DNA of 64,000 nt from Tubulanus polymorphus (Eukaryota; Nemertea; Palaeonemertea; Tubulaniformes; Tubulanidae). A model generated the notes under the pieces. It searched no databases and was not told the origin of the DNA. It worked only from the letters and a program-made list of their open reading frames with translations. Location of the stretch: NCBI RefSeq assembly GCF_964204645.1, contig NC_134033.1:2291631-2355630 (forward strand), read 5' to 3'. Position numbers and translations under genes: made by a program. Below, in pieces: positions 11,220-22,816 of the stretch. Every line of letters starts with the position of its first letter. Positions within the stretch are counted from its first letter, which is position 1.

Positions 11220-12690
11220 AAAAGTCTCAAGTTTATAGTTCATTTTCAATTAAAAATGTCTCAGGTAAAGTTTTGAACACATGTGAAGTGTGGACGATCA
11301 GTTTTTGAAAGTGTGCTGATAAAATGTCTAATATCTGGTGTTTGTAGTTCATTTTCAATTAAAAATGTCTCAGGTGAAGCACTGAACATATGTGAAGTGT
11401 GGACGATCAGTTTTTGAAAGTGTGCTGATAAAATGTCTAATGTCTGGTGTTTGTAGTTTATTTTCAATTAGAAATGTCTCAGGTGAAGCACTGAACACAT
11501 GTGAAGTGTGGACAATCAGTTTTTGAAAGTGTGCTGATAAAATGTCTAATGTCTGGTGTTTGTAGTTTATTTTCAATTAGAAATGTCTCAGGTGAAGCAC
11601 TGAACACATGTGAAGTGTGGACGATCAGTTTTTGAAAGTGTGCTGATAAAATGTCTAATGTCTGGTGTTTGTAGTTTATTTTCAATTAGAAATGTCTCAG
11701 GTGAAGCACTGAACACATGTGAAGTGTGGACGATCAGTTTTTGAAAGTGTGCTGATAAAATGTCTAATATCTGGTGTTAGTAGTTTATTTTCAATTAGAA
11801 ATGTCTCAGGTGAAGCACTGAACACATGTGAAGTGTGGATGATCAGTTTTTGAGTGTGCTGTTAAAATGTCTAATGTCTGGTGTTTGTAGTTTATTTTCA
11901 ATTAGAAATGTCTCAGGTGAAGCACTGAACGCATGTGAAGTGTGGACGATCAGTTTTTGAAAGTGTGCTGATAAAATGTCTAATGTCTGGTGTTTGTAGT
12001 TCATTTTCAATTAAAAATGTCTCAGGTGAAGCACTGAACACCTGTGAAGTGTGGACGATCAGTTTTTGAAAGTGCGCTGATAAAATGTCTGGTGTTTGTA
12101 GTTCATTTTCAATTAAAAATGTCTCAGGTGAAGCACTGAGCACATGTGAAGTGTGGACGATCAGTTTTTGAAAGTGTGCTGATAAAATGTCTGGTGTTTG
12201 TAGTTCATTTTCAATTAGAAATGTCTCAGGTGAAGCACTGAACACCTGTGAAGTGTGGACGATCAGTTTTTGAAAGTGCGCTGATAAAATGTCTGGTGTT
12301 TGTAGTTCATTTTCAATTAAAAATGTCTCAGGTGAAGCACTGAACACCTGTGAAGTGTGGACGATCAGTTTTTGAAAGTGCGCTGATAAAATGTCTGGTG
12401 TTTGTAGTTTATTTTCAATTAGAAATGTCTCAGGTGAAGCACTGAACACATGTGAAGTGTGGACGATCAGTTTTTGAAAGTGTGCTGATAAAATGTCTAA
12501 TGTCTGGTGTTTGTAGTTTATTTTCAATTAGAAATGTCTCAGGTAAAGTTTTGAACGCATGTAAAGTGTGGACGATCAGCTTTTGAAAGTTTGCTGATAA
12601 AATGTCTAATGTTTGGTATTTGTTGTTCATTTTCAATTAGAAATGTCTCAGGTGAAGCACTGAACACATGTGAATTGTGGACGATCGATG
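11220..12690. repeat. 109-bp tandem satellite with a 98-bp variant
   Basis: About 13 head-to-tail units with the recurring landmarks GTCTCAGGTGAAGCACTGAAC and GTTTTTGAAAGTGTGCTGAT. Units at 11.26-12.0 kb and at the end are about 109 bp. Four consecutive units at about 12.05-12.42 kb lack the 11 bases around TAATGTC and are about 98 bp, showing local array homogenisation. It is open in some frames only because the unit lacks stops there, so it is not coding. Confidence 0.9.
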
Positions 12691-12776
12691 TCAAACTTGA
12701 TGATCAAAAATTGTAACTAGGAGTCAAGAGTTGTAAGAGTCAAGTCAATTTTCGGACTGTTGGTTGATTGACTAAT

Positions 12777-13420
12777 CTACTGGAAACTCTTTTTCAAGAA
12801 TTCCACGCAATGACTGTAACACCTTTCACCCGATTTGATAAACGTGCGCGAAAAAACGTCTCCGTGATAACTGAATTTACCCATATAAAGTTCGACGTCG
12901 ACGCCCGCTTTGCGCAGCCGACCGACGTACAAGATCCCCTCGTCGCGGAGGCAATCGTGTTGGGCGACGGCCACGTACGCAGGCGGCAGTCCGTCGAGAC
13001 GCTTCTGCATCAGCGGCGAAAAATACGGATCGACGACGAAATCGGCGACGTCGTCCGAAAGCGCGCGGTCGCCATCTCGGACGGCGTCGGAGACGAAACC
13101 GTCGCGAATTTCGACGGGTAAATCACGATAATCGACGTAGCGGGAATAGTCGCGTTTCAGGGATTGCGTCGTGTGATTGTTGCGTAGGAAATGCGACGCG
13201 TATTTCGGGTCGATGCCCATATACTGCAGGTGAACGAAGGCGACTCCGCGCGCAGACGAGATGATCGGGTGGTCACGCGTGCGCACGTGCGACGGTAGCT
13301 GGAAATCGAACGCTTGCAGCACCGGGTGTAGGAGAACTTGCAGACGGATTTCGGGAACGTTTGTTTCGTGTCTCATTTTCTGAGCGACGGCGGCGGCTAA
13401 GTTACCCCCGGCGCTATCTC
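12777..13420 (-). CDS. AADAC-like esterase: terminal exon A (GDSAGG, intact triad)
   Basis: This is the farthest of three alternative terminal exons. After a TTTCCAG acceptor it starts in phase 1 and completes the Gly of GDSAGG, whose Ser is the nucleophile of the hormone-sensitive-lipase-like hydrolases. The acid is expected at HDCLRDEG and the base His at SYHGDV near the C-terminus. Joined to exons 1-5 it gives 400 residues, close to vertebrate AADAC (about 400). The first 50 bases are nearly identical to exon B, so A and B are the younger duplicates. A downstream start would make no sense because the fold's first half (HGGG oxyanion motif) lies in the shared exons. Confidence 0.85.
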
Positions 13421-14109
13421 CTGGAAATATAAATGAGATCATAAATGTCGTATCCTAAACGGAGTCCAGTTCAAATGCGCTGCAAATTTGGTATAACCTC
13501 AGCATAACTCTATTCGATGTATCAGTCATCTCTCCCTAGGGAGAAGTTACATCGGGGAAGCAACTAAGCGCTTGGAGTCATCTATCAGGCCGGGTACCCG
13601 TCTACTCCTGGGCGATGAGAGGCAATGAGGATAAGTGTCGTGCCCGAGGACACATTAGTTCATTTTCAATGTTTTAAACACTACAATCTAAATCTTATTT
13701 CGATCTTGAAATAGGGATTGCATCCGATTCATTTTGGTTGAAAGATTTGGTTTAATTCGTTTTGTTTTGGTGTCCCTTACAAACCCACCACCTCTGCCGG
13801 AAACGAAACAGGGGCTTTGATTTTGAAGATAGTTGTGTGATCAAATTTACAGAAACCAGTTATTTAAATCAAAGTAATTGGAAATTTCGGTTCCGGTTCG
13901 TTCGAACGATCTTCCAACCAATCTGAACCGGCAAGCGTAACTGAACCGTAGAACTGGAATAGCGTGCAAATAGCTAAATGAATCTAAGCGCTTTATTTAA
14001 ATCATATTTCTAACAGAATACTGAATCTTGAAATCGAAGTTTCTTAATAAAGGAATCCGACACCGAGCCACAAAAAATTGTCTTCTTACTCTAAATATCG
14101 CGCGATCGA
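13421..14109. other. spacer between terminal exons A and B
   Basis: No shared-exon copies occur here, so exon B is not a separate gene end followed by a new 5' part. It contains repeat-like DNA, including ATTAGTTCATTTTCAATG at 13654-13671. Confidence 0.6.
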
Positions 14110-14771
14110 TTACTGAAGTGTTTTTCTGAGAAAGTTGATGATATGCTCGATGCCTCGCGCCCCCGGTCGATTCAAATACCACGTCAGTACGTCGTCGTGA
14201 AACCCGACGCGATCGTAATAAACCTCCGTCTGGACGCCGGCTCGACGCAGACGATCGGCGTATAGCAACGCGTCGTCGCGGAGAACGTCGTAACCGGCAG
14301 ACGACACGTACGCAGGCGGCAAGTCGGCGAGTCCGTCCTCATCGGGTAACAACAGCGGACTAAACCTGGCGTCGAGAACGAATCCTTCCGAGTCCGCGTC
14401 GAATTCCGAATCTTCGTTTTCGCTCGCGTTGACGGGATCCGAATCGACGTCTCGCCGGAAGTCAGCCGGTAGATTTCGCGGGTCGACGTATCGCGAGTAT
14501 CGTTCGCGAGACGGTTTCGAAACGTGTCGATTTCGACGGAATTTCTCGGCGACGTTGCGGCCCTTCCCCGCGTACAACGAAGAGTACCGCGCGGCGACCT
14601 CAATCGAAGTGACGATCGCGTATTTATCGTTCTCGAGGTACGACGGTAACTGGAAATCGAACGCTTGCAGCACCGCGTGGATGAGAACTTGCAGACGGAT
14701 TTCGGGAACGTTTTTTTCGTGTCTCATTTTCTGAGCGACCGCGGCGGCTAAGTTACCCCCGGCGCTATCTC
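14110..14771 (-). CDS. AADAC-like esterase: terminal exon B (GDSAGG, acidic insert)
   Basis: Second terminal exon, same phase-1 acceptor (TTTCCAG|GA). It carries GDSAGG, then the acid motif YDVLRDD and the base motif GFHDDV, so the Ser-Asp-His triad is complete. With exons 1-5 it gives 406 residues. It differs from A and C by a strongly acidic segment (ENEDSEFDADSEG region) and a second acidic patch (LLLPDEDGLAD) near the lid side of the substrate pocket. This could alter specificity, an inference only. Residues around the N-terminal half of the exon are almost the same as in A. Confidence 0.85.
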
Positions 14772-14834
14772 CTGGAAATAAAAACAAAATACCCAGATAA
14801 TCGGTACGAGCTAGAATTTGAATGCAAGCAATCT

Positions 14835-15465
14835 TTTCCTGTCGAAATTCGATTTCTTTTTTTGATGATATTTGAAAAATCCTTCAGACCAGATTCTGTA
14901 GCAAACTGACAAAATGTCCGAGTAATCAGTCAGTGCTACAATCTAAATCCAATTCAGTCCTTTCCTGTCGAAATTCGATTTCTTTTTTGGTGAAATTTGA
15001 AAAATCCTTCAGACCAGATTCTGTAGCAAACTGACAAAATGTCCGAGTAATCAGTCAGTGCTACAATCTAAATCCAATTCAGTCCTTTCCTGTCGAAATT
15101 CGATTTCTTTTTTGGTGAAATTTGAAAAATCCTTCAGACCAGATTCTGTAGCAAACTGACAAAATGTCCGAGTAATCAGTCAGTGCTACAATCTAAATCC
15201 AATTCAGTCTTTTCCTGTCGAAATTCGATTTCTTTTTTGGTGAAATTTGAAAAATCCTTCAGACCAGATTCTGTAGCAAAATGACAAAATGTCCGAGTAA
15301 TCAGTCAGTGCTACAATCTAAATCCAATTCAGTCCTTTCCTGTCGAAATTCGATTTCTTTTTTGGTGAAATTTGAAAAATCCTTCAGACCAGATTCTGTA
15401 GCAAACTGACAAAATGTCCGAGTAATCAGTCAATGTTACAATCTAAATCCAATTCAGTCTTTTCC
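14835..15465. repeat. 125-bp tandem repeat
   Basis: About five direct copies with period 125 (TTTCCTGTCGAAATTCG recurs at 14961, 15086, 15211 and 15336), fading at 15.47 kb. It lies in the intron between terminal exons B and C. Confidence 0.9.
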
Positions 15466-15672
15466 TGGCGAATTCGATTTGTTTTTTTTTTGTGTTATTC
15501 AAAAATCCAAAGTAATCAATCAGTACATCGAATTCAGTCTATTCCCGTCAAATTCTTTAATGAAAGAATATTTTCGATGAGTACTCTCAATACCGGTCAA
15601 TCCTTTACTTAGAACTCTCGAAACCAGAACAATGTAACCGGGCTAAAAATTTTACAGGTGGAAATGTAAATA

Positions 15673-15859
15673 CAGTGGAACCTCGTTATAACGAACTCGG
15701 ATATAAACGAACGATTCATCGGATACAGCGAATATAGATGTGGTCCCAAGTAAGACCATGTCCATTTGGTTAATTTCATACTGGACATAACAGTGAACTA
15801 TTGGTTATAACGAATATATTTTCTGGTCCCCTGAAGTTCGCTGTAACGAGGTTCCACTG
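15673..15859 (+). mobile_element. pogo/Tigger-like MITE (copy 2)
   Basis: A 187-bp unit with matching inverted ends (CAGTGGAACCTCGTTATAACGAAC-type left end, GTAACGAGGTTCCACTG right end) and TA on both sides. It is the best preserved copy. A fragment of the same right end lies at about 20919-20957. Confidence 0.75.
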
Positions 15860-16371
15860 TACAGTTCAAGTCCTTTATAACGCCACTCACTGTTGGAACC
15901 AACCGAAAGTATGGCGTTATGAAGAGAATATATTTTCATTGAATTCGATTAAGATTTTTTCTCTGAAAAATCTTGGCCTTGAAGTGAGTTGTGGCATTAG
16001 AAAGGATGGCAGCCTAATAACAGACTCAGTGAAAAACCCATCAAAGATAATTCCTCGCAGAAGAGAATGAACGAATCGAGCATCTCAAATCGAGCATGAA
16101 AACCACTGAATAAAACTCTACTCATTTCTTTATTCGTTATATAAAACTTTTGATCAAAATTCACACATTTTAATAATATGTACATGATTTGCATATATGT
16201 TAATCAATAACTGGCAGACGGTAATTACCGTTCTAACATCATCGGAATGTAACGATGTGAAATACTGATTTTATGATTATTTTCATGATTCAGCAACAAA
16301 ATCTCGGGATTATTCTCATAATATCTCGGGACAATTCATACATTTACAGAAGACTTCTCTGATTCTCAACT

Positions 16372-17117
16372 CAGATATCACTCTCAAGTCAAAAGATCCG
16401 ACTTGATCAGAGTCTACTGTACCATCGAACTCAGATACTGTTTTAAATCAGAAGATCTGCCTTGAGCGGAGTCTACTGTACCATCCAACTCAGATATCAC
16501 TCTCAAGTCAAAAGATCAGACTCTTGAGTGGAGTGTACTGTACCATCCAACTCAGATATCACTCTCAAGTCAAAAGATCCGACTTGATCAGAGTCTACTG
16601 TACCATCGAACTCAGATACTGTTTTAAATCAGAAGATCAGACTTGAGCGGAGTCTACTGTACCATCCAACTCACATATCACTCACAAGTCAAAAGATCCG
16701 ACTTGAGCGGAGTATACTGTACCATCCCACTCGCATGTCACTCACAAGTCAAAAGATCAGACTTGAGCGGAGTTTACTGTACCATCCAACTCACATGTCA
16801 CTCACAAGTCAAAAGATCAGACTTGAGCGGAGTCTACTGTACCATCCAACTCAGATATCACTCACAAGTCAAAAGATCAGACTTGAGCGGAGTCTACTGT
16901 ACTATCCAACTCAGATATCACTCTCAAGTCAAAAGATCTGACTTGATCAGAGTCTACTGTATTATCCAACTCAGATATAACTCTCAAGTCAAAAGATCAG
17001 ACTTGAGCTGAGTCTACTGTACCATCCAACTCAGATATCACTCTCAAGTCAAAAGATCAGACTTGAGCGGAGTCTGCTGTATCATCCAACTCAGATATCA
17101 CTCTCAAGTCAAAAGAT
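16372..17117. repeat. 60-bp tandem repeat
   Basis: About 12 units of 60 bp carrying AAGTCAAAAGATC and TCTACTGTACCATCCAACTC. The unit is a multiple of three, which explains the open frames across it. There are no spacers and no CRISPR character. Confidence 0.9.
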
Positions 17118-17214
17118 TTGACTTCAAAGTCCAAAATGGAGTTACTTTAGCAGCAAATGTCTACTGTATACGAACATTGTATAAAGTCACTCGTAAATTT
17201 CTAAGAATATTTCA

Positions 17215-17888
17215 TTAAGACTTTTCAGTTTTCATCTCAAACATCTGCTTCAAAAATGCGATCAAATCGTTGAATGTTCTCGCGCCGGCCGCAAAATTAC
17301 CGAACCGCAAAACGTCTTGATGAAACCCGCGTTCGTAGTATTTCAAGGTCGTCACGACGCCGTCTTTGCGCAGACGCCGCGCGTATATAACGGCGTCGTC
17401 CGCGACGACGTCGTAGCCCGCGGCGACCACGTACGCCGGCGGCAATCCCTTCAACGTTTTCTGCATCAACGGCGCGAAATACGGATGCAACACGAAATTC
17501 TGCATCGCGTCCGACAGAGTCTCGTCGCCGGCGTCGACGATGCCGACGCGGTCGCGCGCGTAATCGCGTCGATGCGCCGGAGGCAGAATCGCGAAATCGA
17601 CCAGGTACGAGTACGTCGTTTTCAGGTATCGCGACGTGTGGTTGTTGCGCGCGAAGAACCACGCGATCGCCGGGTCCTTGCGCATGTATCCGAGCCAGGC
17701 GCGCGCCACGCCGCGCGTCGACGCGCCGACAGGTCGGCGTTCGTTGCGCGCGTACGACGGCAGACGGAAATCGAACGCTTGCAGCATCGGCGTCAGCAAC
17801 ACTTGTAACCGCAGCGACGGCAGTCCGCGCGGCGTGCGCATGAATTTCTGCGCGACGGCGGCCGCCAGGTTTCCGCCGGCGTCGTCAC
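17215..17888 (-). CDS. AADAC-like esterase: terminal exon C, catalytic Ser replaced by Asp
   Basis: This terminal exon is nearest the shared exons. The acceptor TTATTGCAG is followed by GTGACGACGCCGGCGG. Joined to exon 5 this reads GDDAGG where the family has GDSAGG. The nucleophile position is thus Asp (GAC), two base changes away from the AGC seen in A and B. The other triad positions look kept (GYDVVADD, GFHQDV), and the frame is open to MKTEKS-stop. With exons 1-5 it gives 410 residues. The high GC of the exon and the clean frame argue against a decaying pseudogene. A catalytically inactive binding or regulatory isoform is possible. Confidence 0.85.
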
Positions 17889-18139
17889 CTGCAATAAAAG
17901 ACGGCAGACGGATTTCGGATCGGAGGCGTCGAGAAAACGTCGGCAATACCGACGGTCGAAATGCGACAAAAGCATGCGCAGCGTGAAATACTCAAAACAA
18001 TCCTCAACAAATGAAATCAATTTTCTCGTAAAAATATCAAATCCTCCAAGTGAGTTATAAGAGGCAGATAGGAGACGATATCCGGTTTATGGGGAGTCGA
18101 AATTGATTTTCATAAGGAGCTGAGCCAGTTACACAGTCT

Positions 18140-18350
18140 GATCAAAGTGACATAAGATCTTAAGACTGGTCTTGAATCTTAAGACTGGCTGTATAGTAGA
18201 ACCACCGGTAAGATGACCGTAAGACTGGTGTTAAATTGTTTGATCGGTTATACAACTAAAATCAGCTAAGACTGCTGGTCTTAAGTTGTTAGATTGGCTA
18301 TAGAACCAAAATGAGCTCAGCCTGGTCTTAAATTTTAAGAACAGTCTTAG
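18140..18350. repeat. degenerate GACTGGTCTTAA minisatellite
   Basis: Several imperfect units with TTAAGACTGGTC and GATTGGCTATAGAACCAA. The same unit family forms the regular array at 43955-44390 and a third cluster at 48460-48650. Confidence 0.7.
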
Positions 18351-18475
18351 ACTGGCGCCGATGGCTAATCTCGATGGTAAATCTACTAAATCCAAAACGG
18401 ATTAAAGATTTGTCGCGAGCGGCATTTATTTTCAAGCGTAATTACGCGAAGCTACGTTCGAATTCAAAAACTTAC

Positions 18476-21400
18476 CCATAACGACGATTTTCGACGGATC
18501 GATTTTGAACTGCGAGCCGAATTCCAATAGGTGGCGCGTCACGGCGAAACAGTCGTCGAACGGAGCCGGAAACGGGTGTTCAGGAGCCAAACGATAACTG
18601 AAAAGATTAAACGGTGAAAGATATCGTATAACCACAGGCACACGTTGCAGTCATCAGGACCTGCATCAACGAGCCGTCGGTTAGAGATTGGACTCGGTAG
18701 ATTTCAAATAAGTTCATTTCTGACGTTTCTACTGTAGAGTCAAATCTTAATTCTAGAGTAGAACTAAATCCAGCTAATCTAACTCGAATCCAACTAATCT
18801 AACTCGAATCCAACTAATCTAACTCGAATCCAGCTAATCTAACTCGAATCCAACTAATCTAACTCGAATCCAACTAATCTAACTCGAATCCAACTAATCT
18901 AACTCGAATCCAGCTAATCTAACTCGAATCCAGCTAACCTAACTCGAATCCAACTAATCTAACTCGAATCCAGCTAATCTAACTCGAATCCAAGATTTTG
19001 ATCGCCCTCTGATCAGTCAGTTTTATGTAATCGAAATCATCATTTTCAATTTTTCAAATGGATTTTTTTCGAACCCACGAAAAATATCGATGTTATCAAA
19101 CATTCAAGTCTCAAAAAAAGATTCGGTTTCGTTCTCCCAGTTTTTTTGGAATTAGTTAATTTCAACTCCTCTTAATCTAACAAACTTTCAGTGGAACCAT
19201 TTCCTTGCTTTCAGTGTACTATTAGGATTTCTGATGAACCTGATAAACCGTTTGTCCGCGTCTGGAACCGAAATTTATATTCTATGATAAAGATAAATTC
19301 ACTTACTCGACTGATATGACGGTGAATTGAGTACGTCTGGCCAGTTCTCTAGTGAATTCATCGTGAGTATCTGAAAAATATTTATGAAATCAACTTCATT
19401 TTCGGCGTTATCCGCAACAGGTTTTAGCGGGGCAGCTGCCCCTTTCATTTTTACATCCACCCCTCTGTCAATCAGCCACTCCTTATAAAATATCTGCTGC
19501 CCCTACCAGAGTTGATGTCAATATCCTCTCAATGCTGATGATTGCTTTGAAATGTATTGGCCAGTTTTATATATATCGCAACTGTGTTTCCCGAAACAGG
19601 TTTTAGAGGGGCGGCCATTCATTTTACATCGACCGCGCTCTGAAAATCAGCCAACCCTAATGAAACATCTGTCAATATGTGGATGTCAATATTCTCTCAA
19701 TGCTGATGGAAAATATTGCATTCAATGGGACAAATAGATGGATATTACACCAAAATTAAGCTTTAAAAATCTATACTTTTTGTGGGATCGAAGCCTTGCT
19801 ACTTCAGCAGCCGCGATGTCATACACTTAACAAATGGATGCAGCACGACTTTAAAATTCCAGCATTTGGACTGAACACTGTTTTTTTTATTAACTTTATT
19901 AACTTTCAGCGCGTCTACACCACAGTGCGGTGTATGAATCGGTGATGGATTTTGCTAGTACACCGCACTGCAGTGTATTGGTGTAATGAGTAATTAGTTT
20001 TTATCTCTATTGAAAGATGGCAGCACCTGTCAAACATAGTGAAATATTAGTAACTAACGATACACCGCACCGCGGTGTAGACGCACTTTAGCGGTATTCC
20101 CGTTATTAAACACACAAGGGCTGAATTTTTCAAAATTTTCAAATTATCTCCAGCACTATAGGGTATTGATAAGTCAGCACTGAAAGGGTTAAGAAGGCGA
20201 GGTTTTTGTTTTACGTACCGATACTCATAATGGTCCAGCCTCCGCCGTGGAAGTAAACGATCGCTGGGCCGTACGCGCTGCCTTTCACCGGTTCATAGAT
20301 GCGAACTCTTACGCCTTCGATTTCCGTCGTCTTTATCTGAAATACGAAACGAAAAATGTTCATCGAAACGACAATATCGTCTCTCACATCGGTCGGCAGA
20401 CGTTCAAGGACGATGACTTTTAGAGCCCATTACAAGATATTCAAGGCCTTAAAATTGGCCCATCCCCGTTCGAGGACTCTTCAGGACGTCCACGAACCAC
20501 GATGCAGGGTCCGATCTAAGCGCTCGTCCGATTGCCCGGGACAAGTATATTCTTATCAGGGCAAGTAGGTTTACCATTATCACTTGTCCCCCGGGCTAGC
20601 GCGATTTGATGTCAGAAAACTTTTTTCCCACTCGTTACAACGGATGATAGTGCCATCAATCAAACTGCCGGTGTAGGATAAGTAGTTTTTGGAGGGGGCA
20701 AGCAAAATTTTCAGATATGCTTGCCCCCAGGGCAAGTGGCTTTCGTTCCTTACATCGGACCCTGCGATGGCTCAAGTCTGTTAACTAACAGAAGTTAACA
20801 GCTTATATTTAAGATAAGTCTAAGACCGACTAAGGAAAGATTAATTTGTTTTCAAAACCTAGAATTTTGTACCCGATGTGACGATTCTAGAAATTTCAAC
20901 TGCGTACAACTAACAGATTTTCAGGTCCCCTATGGTTTGTTGTTACGAGGTTCCACAGATTCTGAAGTCACTCGAACCACTTATTTTGTTACGAGCTTCA
21001 GTGACTTAATTTTATAGTCTATCTAACAAATAAAGATTTCAAACTGGTCTATAATAATAGCAAAAATAAATAAAGAGGATATTTCAAGATACTCCTGACT
21101 TGACCGTACAACTGATCCCAGCAGTTTTTACAGATAAACCACAAAGAAAAGTTGAAATTTTTTTAAAGAAAGTTGGTCGTCTGGCAGCAGTTTTTTCTAT
21201 GTCAGAAGGCTTCAACCCGATCACTTATCTTAGCTAAACTTTTTTCTCCAAATCTAAGAAACGCCGATAGGAAAATAACGAAAGTTCTAAAAGGAAAATG
21301 AAACGGTGCTTACGTTTAGGTCGGGGTCGTCGATTTTCATACCGGCCACGTACGCCGTATTCAGTATCCATCTCATCGTCTCGTGCTCGGTCGCTATTCC

Positions 21401-22804
21401 TAACTTAGAGCTGGCGAATGCCTGAAAAATATAAAAGAAAGCGTCAATTTCAGTGAGGGTTCTTTCACCACTTGATCATTCCATTATTTTACTATTATTT
21501 TGGTCTTTCTTCGAAATCTTATTTTTTTGGAAAATTCCAGTGAGGGATTTGTGGTCCTGACACCAGGGTTCTTATAGATCAGGGAATCCAAAAATAACTT
21601 GATATTTCCCTGACACTTGACCAAAAATTCCCTGATTAAATTATAAGATATCCTCAGTGAGGGCTGTTTCTTATTAAGAGGTACCTTGTGTCACTCGTCA
21701 CCAGCAAGAACAACAAGACACCAAAAATTCAAATTCCCCGATTAAATCATAAGATATCCTCAGTGAGGGCTGTTTCTTATCAAGAGGTTCCTTGTGTCAC
21801 TCGTCACCAGCAAGAACAACAAGATACCAAAAATTCAAATTCCCTGATTGAATTATAAAATATCCTCAATGAGGGCTCTTTGTTATCGTGAGGTTCATTG
21901 TGTCACTCGTCACCAGCAAAAACAACAAGACACGAAAAATCTAAACTCCCTGATTACATTATAGGATATCCTCAGTGAGGGCTGTTTCTTATCAAGAGGT
22001 TCCTCGTGTCACTCGTCACCAGCAAGAACAACAAGACACCAAAAATTCAAATTCCCCGATTAAATCATAAGATATCCTCAGTGAGGGCTGTTTCTTATCA
22101 AGAGGTTCCTTGTGTCACTCGTCACCAGCAAGAACAACAAGATACCAAAAATTCAAATTCCCTGATTGAATTATAAAATATCCTCAATGAGGGCTCTTTG
22201 TTATCGTGAGGTTCATTGTGTCACTCGTCACCAGCAAAAACAACAAGACACGAAAAATCTAAACTCCCTGATTACATTATAGGATATCCTCAGTGAGGGC
22301 TGTTTCTTATCAAGAGGTTCCTCGTGTCACTCGTCACCAGCAAGAACAACAAGACACCAAAAATTCAAATTTCTTGACTTTTTTGGGAATTTCAAGAAAG
22401 GAGCTTAGAACACTAAACTGGAATTCCTTTGGTTTCCTAGATCTGTAAAACGATATTGAACGATATTGTTCTACCATCCATCCAGGATCCATTCAGAATA
22501 GTTCTGTCAAGTTCCAAATTTCTTGACTTAGGAACTTTTTGGGACTTTCCAAAAGTTCAAGTTTCTGACATTTTGGATAAATTAAAATAATGAGTAGTTG
22601 CCATACTTAATGGACGGCTGACAAGAGCGAAAATGGATTTCTTAAAAGTACACCTACTATATGGCCGGTAAATTTCAGTCCTGCTAATAGCAATCGGACT
22701 TTCCACGGTTCTTCCAGATCGTCGGGTAAAGGATGGTACATGTAATAAGCGATAATTCCAGTCCATAGCGCCAACAACAACACTGAATGCTTCAAAACCG
22801 ACAT
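18476..22804 (-). CDS. AADAC-like esterase: shared exons 1-5
   Basis: The shared exons are 22804-22658, 21421-21314, 20336-20219, 19370-19307 and 18597-18476. Phases are compatible throughout (0, 0, 1, 2, 1). Exon 1 encodes a short N-terminus, one hydrophobic signal-anchor helix and [17 protein letters not shown], a very close match to the start of vertebrate arylacetamide deacetylase. That enzyme is a type II ER-membrane hydrolase of lipids and xenobiotic esters or amides. Exon 3 carries the oxyanion-hole motif FHGGGW. Exons 4-5 carry [17 protein letters not shown]. The nucleophile elbow is split by the last intron, just after VVMG. An acceptor TTTCAG at 22817 suggests a non-coding 5' exon upstream. 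All three terminal exons (A, B, C) continue the same frame to exact stops. Confidence 0.88.
18768..18990. repeat. 20-bp minisatellite
   Basis: About 11 direct copies of AACTCGAATCCAACTAATCT with A/G variation at one position. It lies in intron 4 of the AADAC-like gene. Confidence 0.92.
19418..19710. repeat. 165-bp direct duplication
   Basis: Two diverged copies start at ACAGGTTTTAG (about 19420 and 19597) and end near CTCTCAATGCTGATGG. They lie in intron 3. Nothing suggests coding. Confidence 0.6.
19903..20188 (+). mobile_element. piggyBac-like MITE in intron 3 of the esterase gene
   Basis: Flanked by TTAA on both sides, with right end GCACTGAAAGGG and left end CTTTCAGC (degraded from CCCTTTCAGTGC). 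It contains GATGGCAGCACCTGTCAAACA and ACACCGCACCGCGGTGTAGA. It starts only about 30 bp beyond the exon 3 donor. Confidence 0.7.
21595..22370. repeat. ~105-bp tandem repeat with a three-unit higher order
   Basis: Seven units with GATATCCTCAGTGAGGGCTG and CACTCGTCACCAGCAAGAAC. A variant (CAATGAGGGCTCTTTGTTATCG) recurs 320 bp apart at 21.85 and 22.17 kb, so sets of three units were copied together. It lies in intron 1 of the esterase gene. Confidence 0.85.
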
Positions 22805-22816
22805 CGTCAGCGATAC

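Noticed and set aside
11913-12527. 204-residue repeated open frame across the 109-bp satellite
   Set aside because: Tandem repeat without stops in one frame; unit-length changes break the frame elsewhere, so no selection for coding.
16643-17011. 122-residue repeated open frame in the 60-bp array
   Set aside because: A repeat period that is a multiple of three explains it; no domain and no splice context.
16372-17117. CRISPR-like appearance of regular repeats
   Set aside because: Units are contiguous with no unique spacers, in a eukaryotic genome.
17317-17808. Plus-strand open frame opposite esterase exon C
   Set aside because: Shadow of a clear AADAC-like coding exon.
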